From an uncultured Algibacter sp. (GTDB lineage: Bacteria > Bacteroidota > Bacteroidia > Flavobacteriales > Flavobacteriaceae): DNA of 64,000 nt. The DNA lies in the NCBI GenBank assembly GCA_937958265.1, contig CALGNX010000005.1, positions 62,001 through 126,000 of the forward strand, written 5' to 3'. Shown piece by piece: positions 9,736 through 20,354 of the stretch. The first letter of the stretch is position 1, and each line of letters opens with the position of its first letter. Under the pieces are notes generated by a model. That model had not been told where the DNA came from and did not search any database. It saw only the letters and a list, made by a program, of their open reading frames with translations. Both the position numbers and the translations under genes were made by a program.

Positions 9736-9893
9736 TACCAATTAAAATTGAAAAGAAGGCTAATAACGCGTTTCTATCGCACCTTTATTTCAAGATAAAA
9801 TAAAACCGTAGCTAAGGCTATGCTTTAATTTTATTTCTCATATAGGCCCGATATAATTCAAGTTCTTTAGCCTAATTTTAAATCATATTTGGT
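9736..9893 (+). mobile_element. MITE-like repeat, copy A
   Basis: A 158-base non-coding sequence that occurs again in inverted orientation at 23337-23494; by hand alignment about 16 of 158 positions differ (near 90 percent identity) with no gaps, and the last 46 bases are identical. The ends form imperfect terminal inverted repeats (TTATACCAATT at the left; the complement of the right end reads TAATACCAAAT). It has no coding capacity. Size, inverted ends and intergenic placement fit a miniature inverted-repeat element mobilised in trans, but no parent transposase is in the window. Confidence 0.72.
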
Positions 9894-10045
9894 ATTAGGT
9901 TTATATTTTGTAATAAGGGTTGAGTATATTAAGAGTAGTTGAATAAAAAACCAATATTTTTAGTTTAACAATACAGATAGCAGAAAAACACAAACTTTTT
10001 AGTTTGCACTTTACTAGTATTTTTTATTTAGCTTATTATGGGCTT
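9894..10045. other. Intergenic remainder downstream of the broken lipoprotein
   Basis: AT-rich sequence between MITE copy A and the stop of the frameshifted lipoprotein gene. No gene or clear hairpin recognised. Confidence 0.4.
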
Positions 10046-10590
10046 TTAATAGTAAAAAGCAAAATGAGTAATAATTGCTCCCGTTGATTTATTTATACCA
10101 AACAGAACCTGGTTATCAAAATTCTGGTCAGAATAAACTGAAGCTGCTTGTCCAAGTTGAACATCTTTAGCTGCTTCAATTGTATATGTGTGAGTTGAAG
10201 TTCTTGTTACTGTATTACTAAAATATGCTCTAGTATTAAAAGTTTCTCCTATTTTTTTTTTACTATGTGCAGTTTTGTAAGAAAGTATTCCTTTTTTAGC
10301 TGCATACAAAAATTCTATAGTTTCATTATTATCGACTAATTTATACAAGAAGTCTCTAGCATATTCTTTATCAGAAATAAGTAAATTCTCTAAAGATTCA
10401 CCTAAAGTTATTTTTAATTGATCCTCTTCTGAAAAAGAATTAAATCCTATATCGTTTCTAGTTTATGAATCTCAAAATCTTTGTTTTGTAAATCAGGTGA
10501 ATTGTCACCAACGTTTTCTGTAATATCATTTTCACAGGAAACCATAGTTCCTATTAAAAGGAGAGTTAATAAAAATTTTAATTTTTTCAT
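10046..10590 (-). pseudogene. Frameshifted lipoprotein gene of unknown function
   Basis: An ATG at 10590 opens a lipoprotein signal peptide (MKKLKFLLTLLLIGTMVSC, lipobox Cys19), which runs into a TAG after 47 codons near 10450. In the next frame, coding sequence resumes just upstream of that stop (words such as NSFSEEDQLKITLGES) and continues without a stop to TAA at 10046. Restoring one missing base between about 10450 and 10480 would give a single protein of roughly 180 residues. I read it as one lipoprotein broken by a one-base deletion, or a sequencing error. The C-terminal part has no family I recognise. The next gene upstream is another orphan lipoprotein. Confidence 0.7.
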
Positions 10591-10926
10591 TTTAATTTGT
10601 TCTAATATTTTACACATTCAGCCTTTTAGGAGTGCTGAATACTTGTAATTTTACCTTCTTTTTCAAGAAAATCCGTTTATGAACAATTCAAAATTTTAAC
10701 CCTTTTCTATTTTTCTCCCAAATAAAGTCTTTTCTTAGATTGTGTTGATGTCCCTATTAATAACCCACAACTATCCAAGCTATGATTATTGCGATGCGGA
10801 GGTTCCGCGAACATCAAGCCAGCATAAGCAGACCCTTTTACCGTTTTTTAGTTTAATGTATTAAAAGAAAAAAGGGTTTGCAATAATGCAAATCAGCCCA
10901 CATTTCGGCTCACACCAAATTACGCA
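10591..10926. other. Intergenic region with inverted-repeat structure
   Basis: The 336 bases between the two lipoprotein genes contain no gene I can support. They hold a GC-richer block (about 10760-10920) with a small hairpin at GCGGA/TCCGC (about 10795-10810) and the larger imperfect inverted repeat listed separately. Words in this block (an ACAACACGGGCTATAATTAATGC-like motif at its right edge) resemble recurrent intergenic sequences I recall next to orphan genes in Bacteroidetes. Confidence 0.5.
10822..10889. repeat. Imperfect inverted repeat with long arms
   Basis: The left arm (GCATaaGCAgACCCTTTT, from 10822) pairs with the right arm (AAAAGGGTtTGCaataATGC, ending 10889), with extra unpaired bases and a loop of about 28 bases. 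The bulged, imperfect arms recall recombination-type folded sites more than a terminator, but a terminator or decayed element is also possible. It lies directly downstream of the orphan lipoprotein gene at 10927-11442. Confidence 0.5.
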
Positions 10927-11442
10927 TTAATTATAGCCCGTGTTGTGTATCGTTTTTATTTCGGCTCCTTCTGAGATTATTTGATTTTTTTCAGAAACAT
11001 ACTCATCTTTTGAAATTGATTCAAGAGATTTAAATTCTCCATTTTTATCAAGTTTTACCCTTCCATATTCAATATACGAAGTTGTTGTCGATTTTGTGCT
11101 AGGATCTATTAATGGAGTTGCCTCAATTACAAATTTTTGTTCTCCGTAAATGTATGGAATCCACCAATATTTGGAATATACAACACCATCTAAAAGTGCA
11201 ACACATCCAGGAATTCCATCAATAGTATTAGTTATTGCTTGGTCTATTTTAATATTTTTTGTCGGTATAAAAACAATAATACTTGCTTTATCCTCTCCTC
11301 TTGTTTTTTTATCAGATTTTTCTAACAAACTAAGTTTGTTAAATTCAATATTTTTCGTAGAAATCAAAGTGAAGTTAAATAAACTTTGAGAACAACTTGT
11401 TAGAAGTAAAAAAAGAATGGGAGTTAAGATAATTTTTTTCAT
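10927..11442 (-). CDS. Orphan lipoprotein, function unknown
   Basis: 171 residues with a clear lipoprotein signal (MKKIILTPILFLLLTSC, lipobox Cys17) and no domain I recognise. A central segment (GIPGCVALLDGVVYSKYWW) looks structured. It sits just downstream of atpG on the same strand (63 bases between) but belongs to no known ATP synthase operon, so it is probably an accessory insertion. The gene is flanked by similar words: TGTGTATAATTATAA about 30 bases before the start and CGGGCTATAATTAATGC at the end. The latter supplies the last codons and the stop. That arrangement suggests insertion as a cassette. Confidence 0.72.
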   Translation of the reverse strand: MKKIILTPILFLLLTSCSQSLFNFTLISTKNIEFNKLSLLEKSDKKTRGEDKASIIVFIPTKNIKIDQAITNTIDGIPGCVALLDGVVYSKYWWIPYIYGEQKFVIEATPLIDPSTKSTTTSYIEYGRVKLDKNGEFKSLESISKDEYVSEKNQIISEGAEIKTIHNTGYN

Positions 11443-11505
11443 ATTTAGCTTTTTTCACTGTTTTTTATAATTATACACAGCACTAACATACATTTAGTCT
11501 TATAC

Positions 11506-12366
11506 TTAATTATTTAAGGCTTCTGCACCACCAACAATCTCTAAAATTTCGTTAGTAATAGCTGCCTGCCTTGCTTTGTTATACGTTAATTTAAGTTGAT
11601 CTCTTAATTCTGTAGCATTATCTGTGGCCTTGTGCATAGCCGTCATACGTGCCCCATGCTCTGATGCAAATGAATCTCTAATCCCTTTATATAATTGCGT
11701 TTTTAAAGACTTTGGAATTAATTCTTCTATAATCTCTAATTTGGATGGTTCGAATATGTAATCCGAACTTACCGCCTCAGAACCCGCAATAGGTACAATA
11801 GGTAAAAACTGCTCCGTCATAACTATTTGTGTTGCAGCATTTTTAAACTTGTTATATACAATTTCAATTTTATCGTACTCGCCAGAAACAAATTTATCCA
11901 TTAAAAGTTGTGCGATTAAAGCAACATTATTAAAAGTCAAATTGTCGTAAATAACACTTTTATTATCAATTATGCTATTGGTTTTTTTAAAAGCATCGTT
12001 AGCCTTCTTTCCAATAACCAAATACGACACCTCTTGGTTTGCATAGGTTGAATTAGTCAACCTATGAACCTCTTTAATAATATTTGAATTAAAAGCACCA
12101 GCTAAACCTCTGTTAGATGTAATGGGTACAATAAGCACCTTTTTTAATTCCCGTTCCTCTGCATATGCACTGCCAGATTCAGCATCCAAAGTAGCACTTA
12201 AACTTTGTAAAAGTTCAGTTAATTTATCCGCATAAGGACGCATTGCAGTAATAGCATCTTGCGCTTTCTTCAGTTTAGCAGCAGATACCATTTTCATGGC
12301 ACTAGTGATTTGCATCGTTGAAGATACAGATGCTATTCTGTTACGTATTTCTTTTAAATTTGCCAT
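11506..12366 (-). CDS. atpG: F1F0 ATP synthase subunit gamma
   Basis: 286 residues. The N-terminal helix MANLKEIRNRI and the C-terminal helix with NKARQAAITNEILEIVGGA are the two halves of the central rotor shaft. The gamma subunit turns inside the alpha3-beta3 head and couples proton flow to ATP synthesis. An in-frame start 8 codons upstream exists, but the conserved family start is the ATG at 12366. It is the last gene of the atpB-E-F-H-A-G operon; atpD and atpC do not follow. Confidence 0.97.
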   Translation of the reverse strand: MANLKEIRNRIASVSSTMQITSAMKMVSAAKLKKAQDAITAMRPYADKLTELLQSLSATLDAESGSAYAEERELKKVLIVPITSNRGLAGAFNSNIIKEVHRLTNSTYANQEVSYLVIGKKANDAFKKTNSIIDNKSVIYDNLTFNNVALIAQLLMDKFVSGEYDKIEIVYNKFKNAATQIVMTEQFLPIVPIAGSEAVSSDYIFEPSKLEIIEELIPKSLKTQLYKGIRDSFASEHGARMTAMHKATDNATELRDQLKLTYNKARQAAITNEILEIVGGAEALNN

Positions 12367-12458
12367 TTTTCCTCTTCTAACCTCTCCCAAAAAGAGGGAT
12401 TGATTCGTTAAAACATATTATACCATTTCTTATTAGCCTTTAGGCCACTAAGAAGGGA

Positions 12459-14039
12459 TTAAGCTTTATACTTTGCCGATAAATCTTTAGCTACAAGCGA
12501 TAATGTGTCTGTAACCTTATCCGTTAATTTACCTGCTTTTAATGTTGCTAGAACATCGCTATGTTTTGCTTTTAAAAACTCTAAAAAGTCTGTTTGAAAT
12601 TCTTTTACTTTTTCAACAGGTACATCTTTTAATAAGTTTTTAGAGCCGGCATAAATAATCGCGACTTGATCTTCAACTTTAAAAGGATCGTTTTGCGCTT
12701 GCTTTAAAATTTCAACGTTACGCTTACCTTTATTAATTACATTTAAAGTAACAGCATCTAAATCTGATCCAAACTTAGCAAACGCTTCCAATTCGCGATA
12801 TTGAGCTTGATCTAATTTTAAAGTACCAGATACCTTTTTCATAGATTTAATTTGTGCGTTACCACCAACACGAGATACAGAAATACCAACGTTAATTGCA
12901 GGACGTACACCAGAGTTAAACAAATCTCCATCTAAGAAAATTTGACCATCTGTAATCGAAATTACATTAGTAGGAATGTAAGCAGAAACATCACCCGCTT
13001 GTGTTTCAATAATTGGCAAAGCCGTTAACGATCCTCCACCCTTTACAATGGACTTAAGTGCATCGGGTAAATCATTCATTTCCTTAGCAATTGCATCATT
13101 ATTAATAATTTTTGCAGAACGCTCTAATAATCTTGAGTGTAAATAAAATACATCTCCAGGATATGCTTCACGTCCTGGTGGACGTCTTAATAATAAAGAT
13201 ACTTCTCTATATGCCACTGCTTGCTTTGATAAATCGTCAAATACAATTAAAGCAGGACGACCGGTATCTCTAAAATATTCTCCAATAGAAGCTCCTGTAA
13301 ATGGTGCATAAACTTGCATTGCAGCCGGATCTGATGCGTTTGCAGCCACAATAGTTGTATAAGCTAAAGCGCCTTTTTCTTCTAAAGTTTTAGCAATAAG
13401 AGCTACTGTAGAAGCTTTTTGACCTACTGCTACATATATACAATACACAGGCTCCCCTGCATCGTAAAATTCTTTCTGATTTAAAATAGCATCAATACAA
13501 ACCGCAGTTTTACCAGTTTGTCTATCTCCAATTACCAATTCTCGTTGGCCTCTACCTACAGGAATCATAGCATCAATAGCTTTTATACCCGTTTGTAATG
13601 GTTCTGTTACCGGTTCTCTAAATACAACACCTGGTGCTTTACGCTCCAAAGGCATCTCATAAGTTTTTCCTGTAATAGGACCTTTACCATCTATAGGGTT
13701 ACCCAAAGTATCTACAACACGGCCAACAATACCCTCACCAACCTTAACAGAAGCAATACGGCTAGTACGTTTTACAGTTGAACCTTCACGAACACCTACA
13801 GACGTTCCTAAAAGTACAATACCAACATTATCTTCTTCAAGATTAAGTACAATACCTTCTAAGCCGCCTTCGAACTCTACTAACTCACCATATTGAGCGT
13901 TAGCTAATCCATAAGCACGAACAATACCATCACCTACAGTTAATACAGTACCTACTTCATCTAATGAAGCGCTAGCCTCAAAACCTGAAAGTTGTTTTTT
14001 TAAGATTGCTGATATTTCAGCTGGGTTTACTTCTGCCAT
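12459..14039 (-). CDS. atpA: F1F0 ATP synthase subunit alpha
   Basis: 526 residues, normal length. Walker A is at residues 171-178 (GDRQTGKT), and the alpha-type regions [19 protein letters not shown] and the C-terminal helical domain are present. The subunit alternates with beta in the F1 head and carries the non-catalytic nucleotide sites. It lies between atpH (gap 63 bases) and atpG (gap 92 bases) in the operon. Confidence 0.99.
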   Translation of the reverse strand: MAEVNPAEISAILKKQLSGFEASASLDEVGTVLTVGDGIVRAYGLANAQYGELVEFEGGLEGIVLNLEEDNVGIVLLGTSVGVREGSTVKRTSRIASVKVGEGIVGRVVDTLGNPIDGKGPITGKTYEMPLERKAPGVVFREPVTEPLQTGIKAIDAMIPVGRGQRELVIGDRQTGKTAVCIDAILNQKEFYDAGEPVYCIYVAVGQKASTVALIAKTLEEKGALAYTTIVAANASDPAAMQVYAPFTGASIGEYFRDTGRPALIVFDDLSKQAVAYREVSLLLRRPPGREAYPGDVFYLHSRLLERSAKIINNDAIAKEMNDLPDALKSIVKGGGSLTALPIIETQAGDVSAYIPTNVISITDGQIFLDGDLFNSGVRPAINVGISVSRVGGNAQIKSMKKVSGTLKLDQAQYRELEAFAKFGSDLDAVTLNVINKGKRNVEILKQAQNDPFKVEDQVAIIYAGSKNLLKDVPVEKVKEFQTDFLEFLKAKHSDVLATLKAGKLTDKVTDTLSLVAKDLSAKYKA

Positions 14040-14102
14040 CTTTATTTAGTATTTAGATTTTTAAACGATAATAGCTATAAAAGCATTATCATTTAGAAAG
14101 CT

Positions 14103-14639
14103 TTAATTTATTGTAAATTCTTGTTTTAATTTATTTAACTGATTCGCAATGCTTGCATCATATTGCACATCGCCAATTCGTAAAATGAAACCACCTAAAA
14201 TATTTGCATCAATAATATTAACAACATCAACATTTTTATTTGTAAGCGTTTTTACTTTTGCTAAAACCTTATCCTTTAAATCTGCTGTTAACGCTATCGC
14301 TGTAGTTACTGTGGCAATTTCAACACCTTTAGACGCATCAAAAAGCGAACTGTAATTAGTAGCTACATGCCCCAAAATATTAATTCTGTTATTGGCCACT
14401 AAAGTGTCTAGTAATTTGTAAGTTGAATTATCTGCATTTTGAAAAACTTCCAAAACAATAGCCTTTTTAACAGAAGTAAGAACCACCGGGCTTTGAAGCG
14501 CGTCTCTTAAATCTTTACTTTCAGCTAAAGTATCGGTGATTAACTTCATATCCTTATTCACAACCTCGGCTGTGTTAAGCTCTGTAGATAAACTCAATAA
14601 TGCCTTTGCATAACGTATTGCTGCTCTTGCTCCCGCCAT
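14103..14639 (-). CDS. atpH: F1F0 ATP synthase subunit delta
   Basis: 178 residues, typical OSCP/delta length. The helical N-terminal domain (ARAAIRYAKALLSLS) and the C-terminal segment with GGFILRIGDVQYDASIANQL are family hallmarks. It links the peripheral stalk (subunit b) to the top of the F1 head. Between atpF and atpA in the standard order. Confidence 0.97.
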   Translation of the reverse strand: MAGARAAIRYAKALLSLSTELNTAEVVNKDMKLITDTLAESKDLRDALQSPVVLTSVKKAIVLEVFQNADNSTYKLLDTLVANNRINILGHVATNYSSLFDASKGVEIATVTTAIALTADLKDKVLAKVKTLTNKNVDVVNIIDANILGGFILRIGDVQYDASIANQLNKLKQEFTIN

Positions 14640-14695
14640 TTTTTCTAATTATCTTTAAATTCCCTTAATATTCCCTTAGACTGAGAACGAACCTA

Positions 14696-15196
14696 TTAAT
14701 TTAATGATTTTTCAGACAACATCTTTTCAACCAATTGTAACTGCTTGTCGTTGTTTGATAATTCAGTTCGTAGTACTTTTTCAGCAATTTCCAAAGATAA
14801 CCCAGCTACTTGGTTTTTAAGTTCAGCCAAGGCCGCTTTCTTTTCACCTTTAATAGCTGCTTGCGCTTGCTCAATCATAATATCTGCCTGACTTTGAGCT
14901 TCTAACTTAGCATCATCAATCATTTTACTTTTAATATCACGTGCTTCTTTCAGCATTGTTTCGCGCTCCAATCGTGCCTCTTTTAATAACCTTTCGTTAT
15001 CGGCATTAAGATTTTGCATTTCTAGCTTTGCCTTTTCAGCAGCATCTAATGCATTTTGAATACCATCTTCTCTTGTTTGTAAAGCCTCTAATATTGGTTT
15101 CCATGCAAAGGCTCTCATTAATAAAATTAATATTAATAAAATAACGGCTTGCATAAAAAATAAACCGGGCGAAAAATCATTTAATAACTGATCCAT
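14696..15196 (-). CDS. atpF: F1F0 ATP synthase subunit b
   Basis: 166 residues: one N-terminal membrane helix (about 11-31), then a long charged, Ala/Glu/Lys-rich helix forming the peripheral stalk dimer. It holds the alpha3-beta3 head still against the rotor. Between atpE and atpH. Confidence 0.97.
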   Translation of the reverse strand: MDQLLNDFSPGLFFMQAVILLILILLMRAFAWKPILEALQTREDGIQNALDAAEKAKLEMQNLNADNERLLKEARLERETMLKEARDIKSKMIDDAKLEAQSQADIMIEQAQAAIKGEKKAALAELKNQVAGLSLEIAEKVLRTELSNNDKQLQLVEKMLSEKSLN

Positions 15197-15297
15197 GTAG
15201 AGATATAAATAAGTTGTTTTTTGTTTAATTTTTTAAAAACAGGTCCTGTAACCAACCGTTACAGGATACTGTTTCTTTTTACTGTTTTAGGAATTTC

Positions 15298-16655
<1,358 letters not shown>

Positions 16656-16695
16656 TTTTTTTGACTAATGAATTTTCTGCTTCGTAAAATTTTGG

Positions 16696-16725
16696 CAAAT
16701 CTACGGAATAATTTAAAATATCAAA
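16696..16725 (-). promoter_or_regulatory. Promoter of the atpBEFHAG operon
   Basis: On the minus strand, a -33 TTTG (16722-16725) is followed after 18 bases by an exact -7 TAGATTTG (16696-16703), the Bacteroidetes housekeeping consensus TTTG / TAnnTTTG. The atpB ATG lies 40 bases further on. The upstream genes run in the same direction, so this gives the ATP synthase genes their own start. Confidence 0.7.
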
Positions 16726-16773
16726 CCTTTTTTCGTTTAGTATTTTAGAGAAAATTATAAGCCATGCTAAGCA

Positions 16774-17148
16774 TTAATTATTAGTACTTAATGTTTTGTA
16801 AACAAAAAAAGCTTCTGCTATTAAAAAAATAAATAATGGAGCCACCAAACCAATACGGTCGGCCTTAGTTAAGGCATCTTTTAAAAAAACAGATTCTTGA
16901 AATATAATTACAAAACCACCAATTTTAAAACACATAAGCATTAAATAAGTGTACCCTGCCTGATCTGGTAATTGACTTGCCACAAGCTCCATAATAATAC
17001 AGATAAATGCCGCAGCAATGGCATGAAATAAATAAACGTGTACAAGCGAATAACTTAATACACCTTTGTTTAAAAACTCATGTAGATTATAAGCTAATAA
17101 AAAAACAAGTAATACAGTGCTAACTGCATACAAAATACGTTTTACCAT
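16774..17148 (-). CDS. Small four-helix membrane protein next to the ATP synthase operon
   Basis: 124 residues with four predicted membrane helices (about 5-23, 36-57, 68-86 and 97-116) and no catalytic motif. Its place between the AtpI/AtpZ-like gene and atpB, and its size, are those of the second AtpI-like/assembly-associated protein found here in Bacteroidetes. A role in ATP synthase assembly or magnesium handling is inferred from position only. Confidence 0.75.
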   Translation of the reverse strand: MVKRILYAVSTVLLVFLLAYNLHEFLNKGVLSYSLVHVYLFHAIAAAFICIIMELVASQLPDQAGYTYLMLMCFKIGGFVIIFQESVFLKDALTKADRIGLVAPLFIFLIAEAFFVYKTLSTNN

Positions 17149-17163
17149 TACAAGGGAATTAAT

Positions 17164-17406
17164 TTAACTATTATTAGAAATTTTGGTAACTTGATTTATT
17201 ACCATATAGATGGCTAGAAAAACAGAAAACAACGTAACAGAAGGCTTACAAAAGGTTGTGGAGAATTTAAAATCTAACCAATCACCTAATTCACTTCCTA
17301 AATAAATAGTAAGTCCCATTTGAAGGGCCAGTGTTGTAAACTTCAAATAAGGACTAAGCCGTTTTACTGATCTCCTGTTTTTTTTGTCTTGGTTTGTTTT
17401 TTCCAT
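17164..17406 (-). CDS. AtpI/AtpZ-family ATP synthase accessory protein
   Basis: 80 residues from the ATG at 17406 (a start 19 codons upstream is possible but lacks conservation). Two membrane helices flank the motif GSELGDWLDFKF, typical of the AtpZ/AtpI family (glycine-rich helix, conserved GxWLD), which helps c-ring assembly or divalent ion supply. The start lies inside the 3' end of the bactofilin gene (53-base overlap in another frame), so translation of the two is probably coupled. Confidence 0.85.
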   Translation of the reverse strand: MEKTNQDKKNRRSVKRLSPYLKFTTLALQMGLTIYLGSELGDWLDFKFSTTFCKPSVTLFSVFLAIYMVINQVTKISNNS

Positions 17407-17785
17407 TACTATTACCTTCTTGCACACTGCCTTTAATAGCACAACTAACGTTAAATTTAGCACCAGGCTCTACTGCTAATTTTCCTATTAAAACCTCTCC
17501 CTCTATATCTGCTGTTGATTTTAAAGTTAATGTACCTGAGAGCACTAACTTACCTGAAAATGTACCTTCAAAATAAGCATCTGTTGCATTTAAAGAGCCT
17601 TGTAATAGACCGGTTTTACCTACCACTACCTTGCCAGACGCCTCAACATGCCCCTCAATAATACCATCTATTCTTAAATTACCTTCACTATTAAAATCCC
17701 CCACTATTTTAGTGCCTTGCGCAATAATATTTTGATGTGATGAGTTTTCTGTTGTTTGTTTATCTTTTGATTTATCGGAGAACAT
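17354..17785 (-). CDS. Bactofilin family cytoskeletal protein
   Basis: 143 residues. The core (about 22-115) is a run of short beta repeats with regularly spaced Gly and Val/Ile (GDFNSEGNLRIDGIIEG, VVGKTGLLQG), the right-handed beta-helix of bactofilins (DUF583). It is flanked by short disordered Lys/Gln/Ser-rich tails. Bactofilins form nucleotide-independent filaments that organise envelope proteins and cell shape. It starts 7 bases after the porW/sprE stop and overlaps the AtpZ-like gene. Confidence 0.93.
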   Translation of the reverse strand: MFSDKSKDKQTTENSSHQNIIAQGTKIVGDFNSEGNLRIDGIIEGHVEASGKVVVGKTGLLQGSLNATDAYFEGTFSGKLVLSGTLTLKSTADIEGEVLIGKLAVEPGAKFNVSCAIKGSVQEGNSNGKNKPRQKKQEISKTA

Positions 17786-17792
17786 AATACAT

Positions 17793-20354
17793 TTAATTAT
17801 TATAAAAGTTTAGGTATGCATCCAAATTTTTATGAATCTGAATGATTTGATAATTTGGAGAAGCCGCCACAAAGTATGGAGCTACAATTTTCTTTTGATC
17901 TTCTATAGTTAGCAATTGGTTAAAAGTTTTGGCTACTTGTATAGATTTTAAGCCATGTACAACCACAAACTTTGTGTTTTCATCATAAACATCCAACGAT
18001 GCTTTTAAATTATAGTACTTTACATTTTTCAAAACTTCACTCAACGTATCTTTAAATTCTAAAACCTGTTTAGCATTAATATCTTCAAATTTATAAATAA
18101 TCTTATAATTAACCGCAACAGTATCTGCTTCTTCTATAAATTCTTTATTAGATAATTTTGGCAATATATTAGCTTCTATGTTTTGTGCTTGCTTCCCTTC
18201 CAGAGTATTTGCGTAGGTTATTGCGACATGATTTATTGCTTTTTTATAAGCTTCATACCCATGCAAACGAGCTGTTGCTGTTGCTTTTAATAATTCCAAT
18301 TTTGGAACAATAGCATCACCATCGAACGTTTTAATAAGACCCTCACTTTCAGAAATTACTTGGGCGTATTCTTGGTTTTGATGCTTCTCATACAAACCTT
18401 CGTACAAGCTTTGTGGACTATTTTTGTCACGCTCTGAAACCAAATCTGGATTTTTTAAAATAGTGGCATATCTAGACTCAGGATAGGTCTGTATTATTTC
18501 TTTTTTAATATTGGCAGCCTTAACATTTTCACCCAACAACTCATAAATTTTGAATAGGTTATATTTTGATGGCAAAATAAGCCTTTCTTCAGGACTACTA
18601 TTTAATAAATTTTTAAATTTCCGTTTTGACAAATCATACTCTTTAAATTTCTCCTTATAAATTAAGCCCAACTGATAATATGCATAATTACGCGCTTTAG
18701 AAATACTATCCACTACTTTTTTCGTGGTTGGGATTTTAGAAATATAAAAATCCGTGCTAAAACGCTCGTCTTCCGTAGCAACACTTAAAGGGTCTGCAAT
18801 TTGATTATTTTGATTTGAACCGGCTAAAACACCTCGACTAGACCACCTCCAATTATCTGCTAACTTCCTATCGCCCCAGATTTTTACAAATTCGTTTTTT
18901 CCATAAGCCACCGTGGTTGCATTATAAAAATAAAATTTATTTGATACCTCTTGATTATTGGCTCGGGATTGTTGAGCACCTATGGTATTATTTGATGTTG
19001 ACAATCCTGTATTGCGTTCTGCTGCTTCTTTTTTTTCTCTTTCAATTTCTGCTTTAACCTTTAAATCTTCAATAATAGAATTAAAATAAGCGAGACGTTC
19101 TGGCTCGGATAAATTGACCAACCTCAAAATACTATCGTTTTCCTTTGCAATACCCTCATAATAAATAACATCTTTTAAGTTATCGCGCTTTCGTTTTATA
19201 ACCCGGAATGGTTTGGAGTTTAATGTTAAATTACTCATCGTGCTATCGTAATACTTACCTGCAACAGCATAAATAGAAGCATCAAAATTAATGTCGCCTA
19301 ATGTTTCATAATTTTTAGCTTTAAGCAACTTATCTTTAGTATTGGTTCTTAACGACTTATTGTAATAGGACACTGCTAACGAATCCCAATCATTAGTCAA
19401 ATGGTACGCCCCTATTTGGTGGTAAATCTTATCTAAATACGGTCGATTCTCTCGGTCTTCCTCAAGTTTGGTAAGGAGCTTAACCATTTCTAATTTATCA
19501 CCATTTTGAAAATCGAAGTTTTTAACCTTCTCCAAATAGGCCGAAATCAAATAAATTCTTGGGGTTCTTCTGTTAAGTTTAATCACTTTATCGAAAACCA
19601 TATTTGCACTATCTTTATAACCCAATTGATTGTAAAGTTGGCCTTGGATAAACCTGTACCGGCCGCGCTCGTCGTTATTTTTAGTCGCATTGGATGCTAT
19701 TTGTAACTGCGTAATGGCTGTGTCAATAATTTTAATATTTAAATAGGCCTGCGCTAAAATAGAAGTAGCATCTGCTAAATCTTGCCCTTCTAAATCTTCT
19801 TGCTTTAAAAGACGCTTTAAATTTTCAATAGCTAAATCGTTATTATCTAACCTGATGTTAGCTTTTTCTCGCCACACCTTAGCTTGGTTAATTTTATCAC
19901 TAGCAGGATATTTATAAAGTATATAATTAAAAGCTTCTAGGGCTGGCACAAAACGCTGATCGAAATATCTAGCTTTGCCTAAAAGTAAGTAAGCTTCATC
20001 CATTTGTGGGTCGCGCTCCTTACCGTCAATATTCATACTATGCTTCTGTATGGCTTTGGCAGCCTTCTCTTCTGCCCTATTGAAGTTTTCATTTTTTGAT
20101 TGACTTGGTAGAACTATATCCTCAGTAACCTGCATACGCTCTATAGGTAAGACTTCCCAATAATTATCGAAATATGCCTCGTTTAAAGTTTCCTTTCCCT
20201 GCTCCAGAGCATTATACCCATTAAATAATGGATTGAACTCTGCAGTTAACGCATGAAAATTTCTATTTATAAACTTATCCTTTTTTCTAGAACAACTAAG
20301 CCCCAAAAAGAGTGATAAAATAAAAACAAGTATAGTTTTATATGGTGTTTTCAA
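17793..20354 (-). CDS. porW: Type IX secretion / gliding motility lipoprotein PorW/SprE
   Basis: 853 residues beginning with a lipoprotein signal (lipobox LSC, Cys21), followed by TPR-type helical repeats over most of the length. The opening after the Cys (SRKKDKFINRNFHALTAEFN) and the overall layout match SprE of Flavobacterium and PorW of Porphyromonas, periplasmic lipoproteins needed for type IX secretion and gliding. The start is a TTG at 20354; an in-frame TAA lies 12 codons upstream without any ATG between. Bactofilin follows after 7 bases, then the ATP synthase genes. The symbol is given from sequence resemblance, not a search. Confidence 0.88.
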   Translation of the reverse strand: MKTPYKTILVFILSLFLGLSCSRKKDKFINRNFHALTAEFNPLFNGYNALEQGKETLNEAYFDNYWEVLPIERMQVTEDIVLPSQSKNENFNRAEEKAAKAIQKHSMNIDGKERDPQMDEAYLLLGKARYFDQRFVPALEAFNYILYKYPASDKINQAKVWREKANIRLDNNDLAIENLKRLLKQEDLEGQDLADATSILAQAYLNIKIIDTAITQLQIASNATKNNDERGRYRFIQGQLYNQLGYKDSANMVFDKVIKLNRRTPRIYLISAYLEKVKNFDFQNGDKLEMVKLLTKLEEDRENRPYLDKIYHQIGAYHLTNDWDSLAVSYYNKSLRTNTKDKLLKAKNYETLGDINFDASIYAVAGKYYDSTMSNLTLNSKPFRVIKRKRDNLKDVIYYEGIAKENDSILRLVNLSEPERLAYFNSIIEDLKVKAEIEREKKEAAERNTGLSTSNNTIGAQQSRANNQEVSNKFYFYNATTVAYGKNEFVKIWGDRKLADNWRWSSRGVLAGSNQNNQIADPLSVATEDERFSTDFYISKIPTTKKVVDSISKARNYAYYQLGLIYKEKFKEYDLSKRKFKNLLNSSPEERLILPSKYNLFKIYELLGENVKAANIKKEIIQTYPESRYATILKNPDLVSERDKNSPQSLYEGLYEKHQNQEYAQVISESEGLIKTFDGDAIVPKLELLKATATARLHGYEAYKKAINHVAITYANTLEGKQAQNIEANILPKLSNKEFIEEADTVAVNYKIIYKFEDINAKQVLEFKDTLSEVLKNVKYYNLKASLDVYDENTKFVVVHGLKSIQVAKTFNQLLTIEDQKKIVAPYFVAASPNYQIIQIHKNLDAYLNFYNN

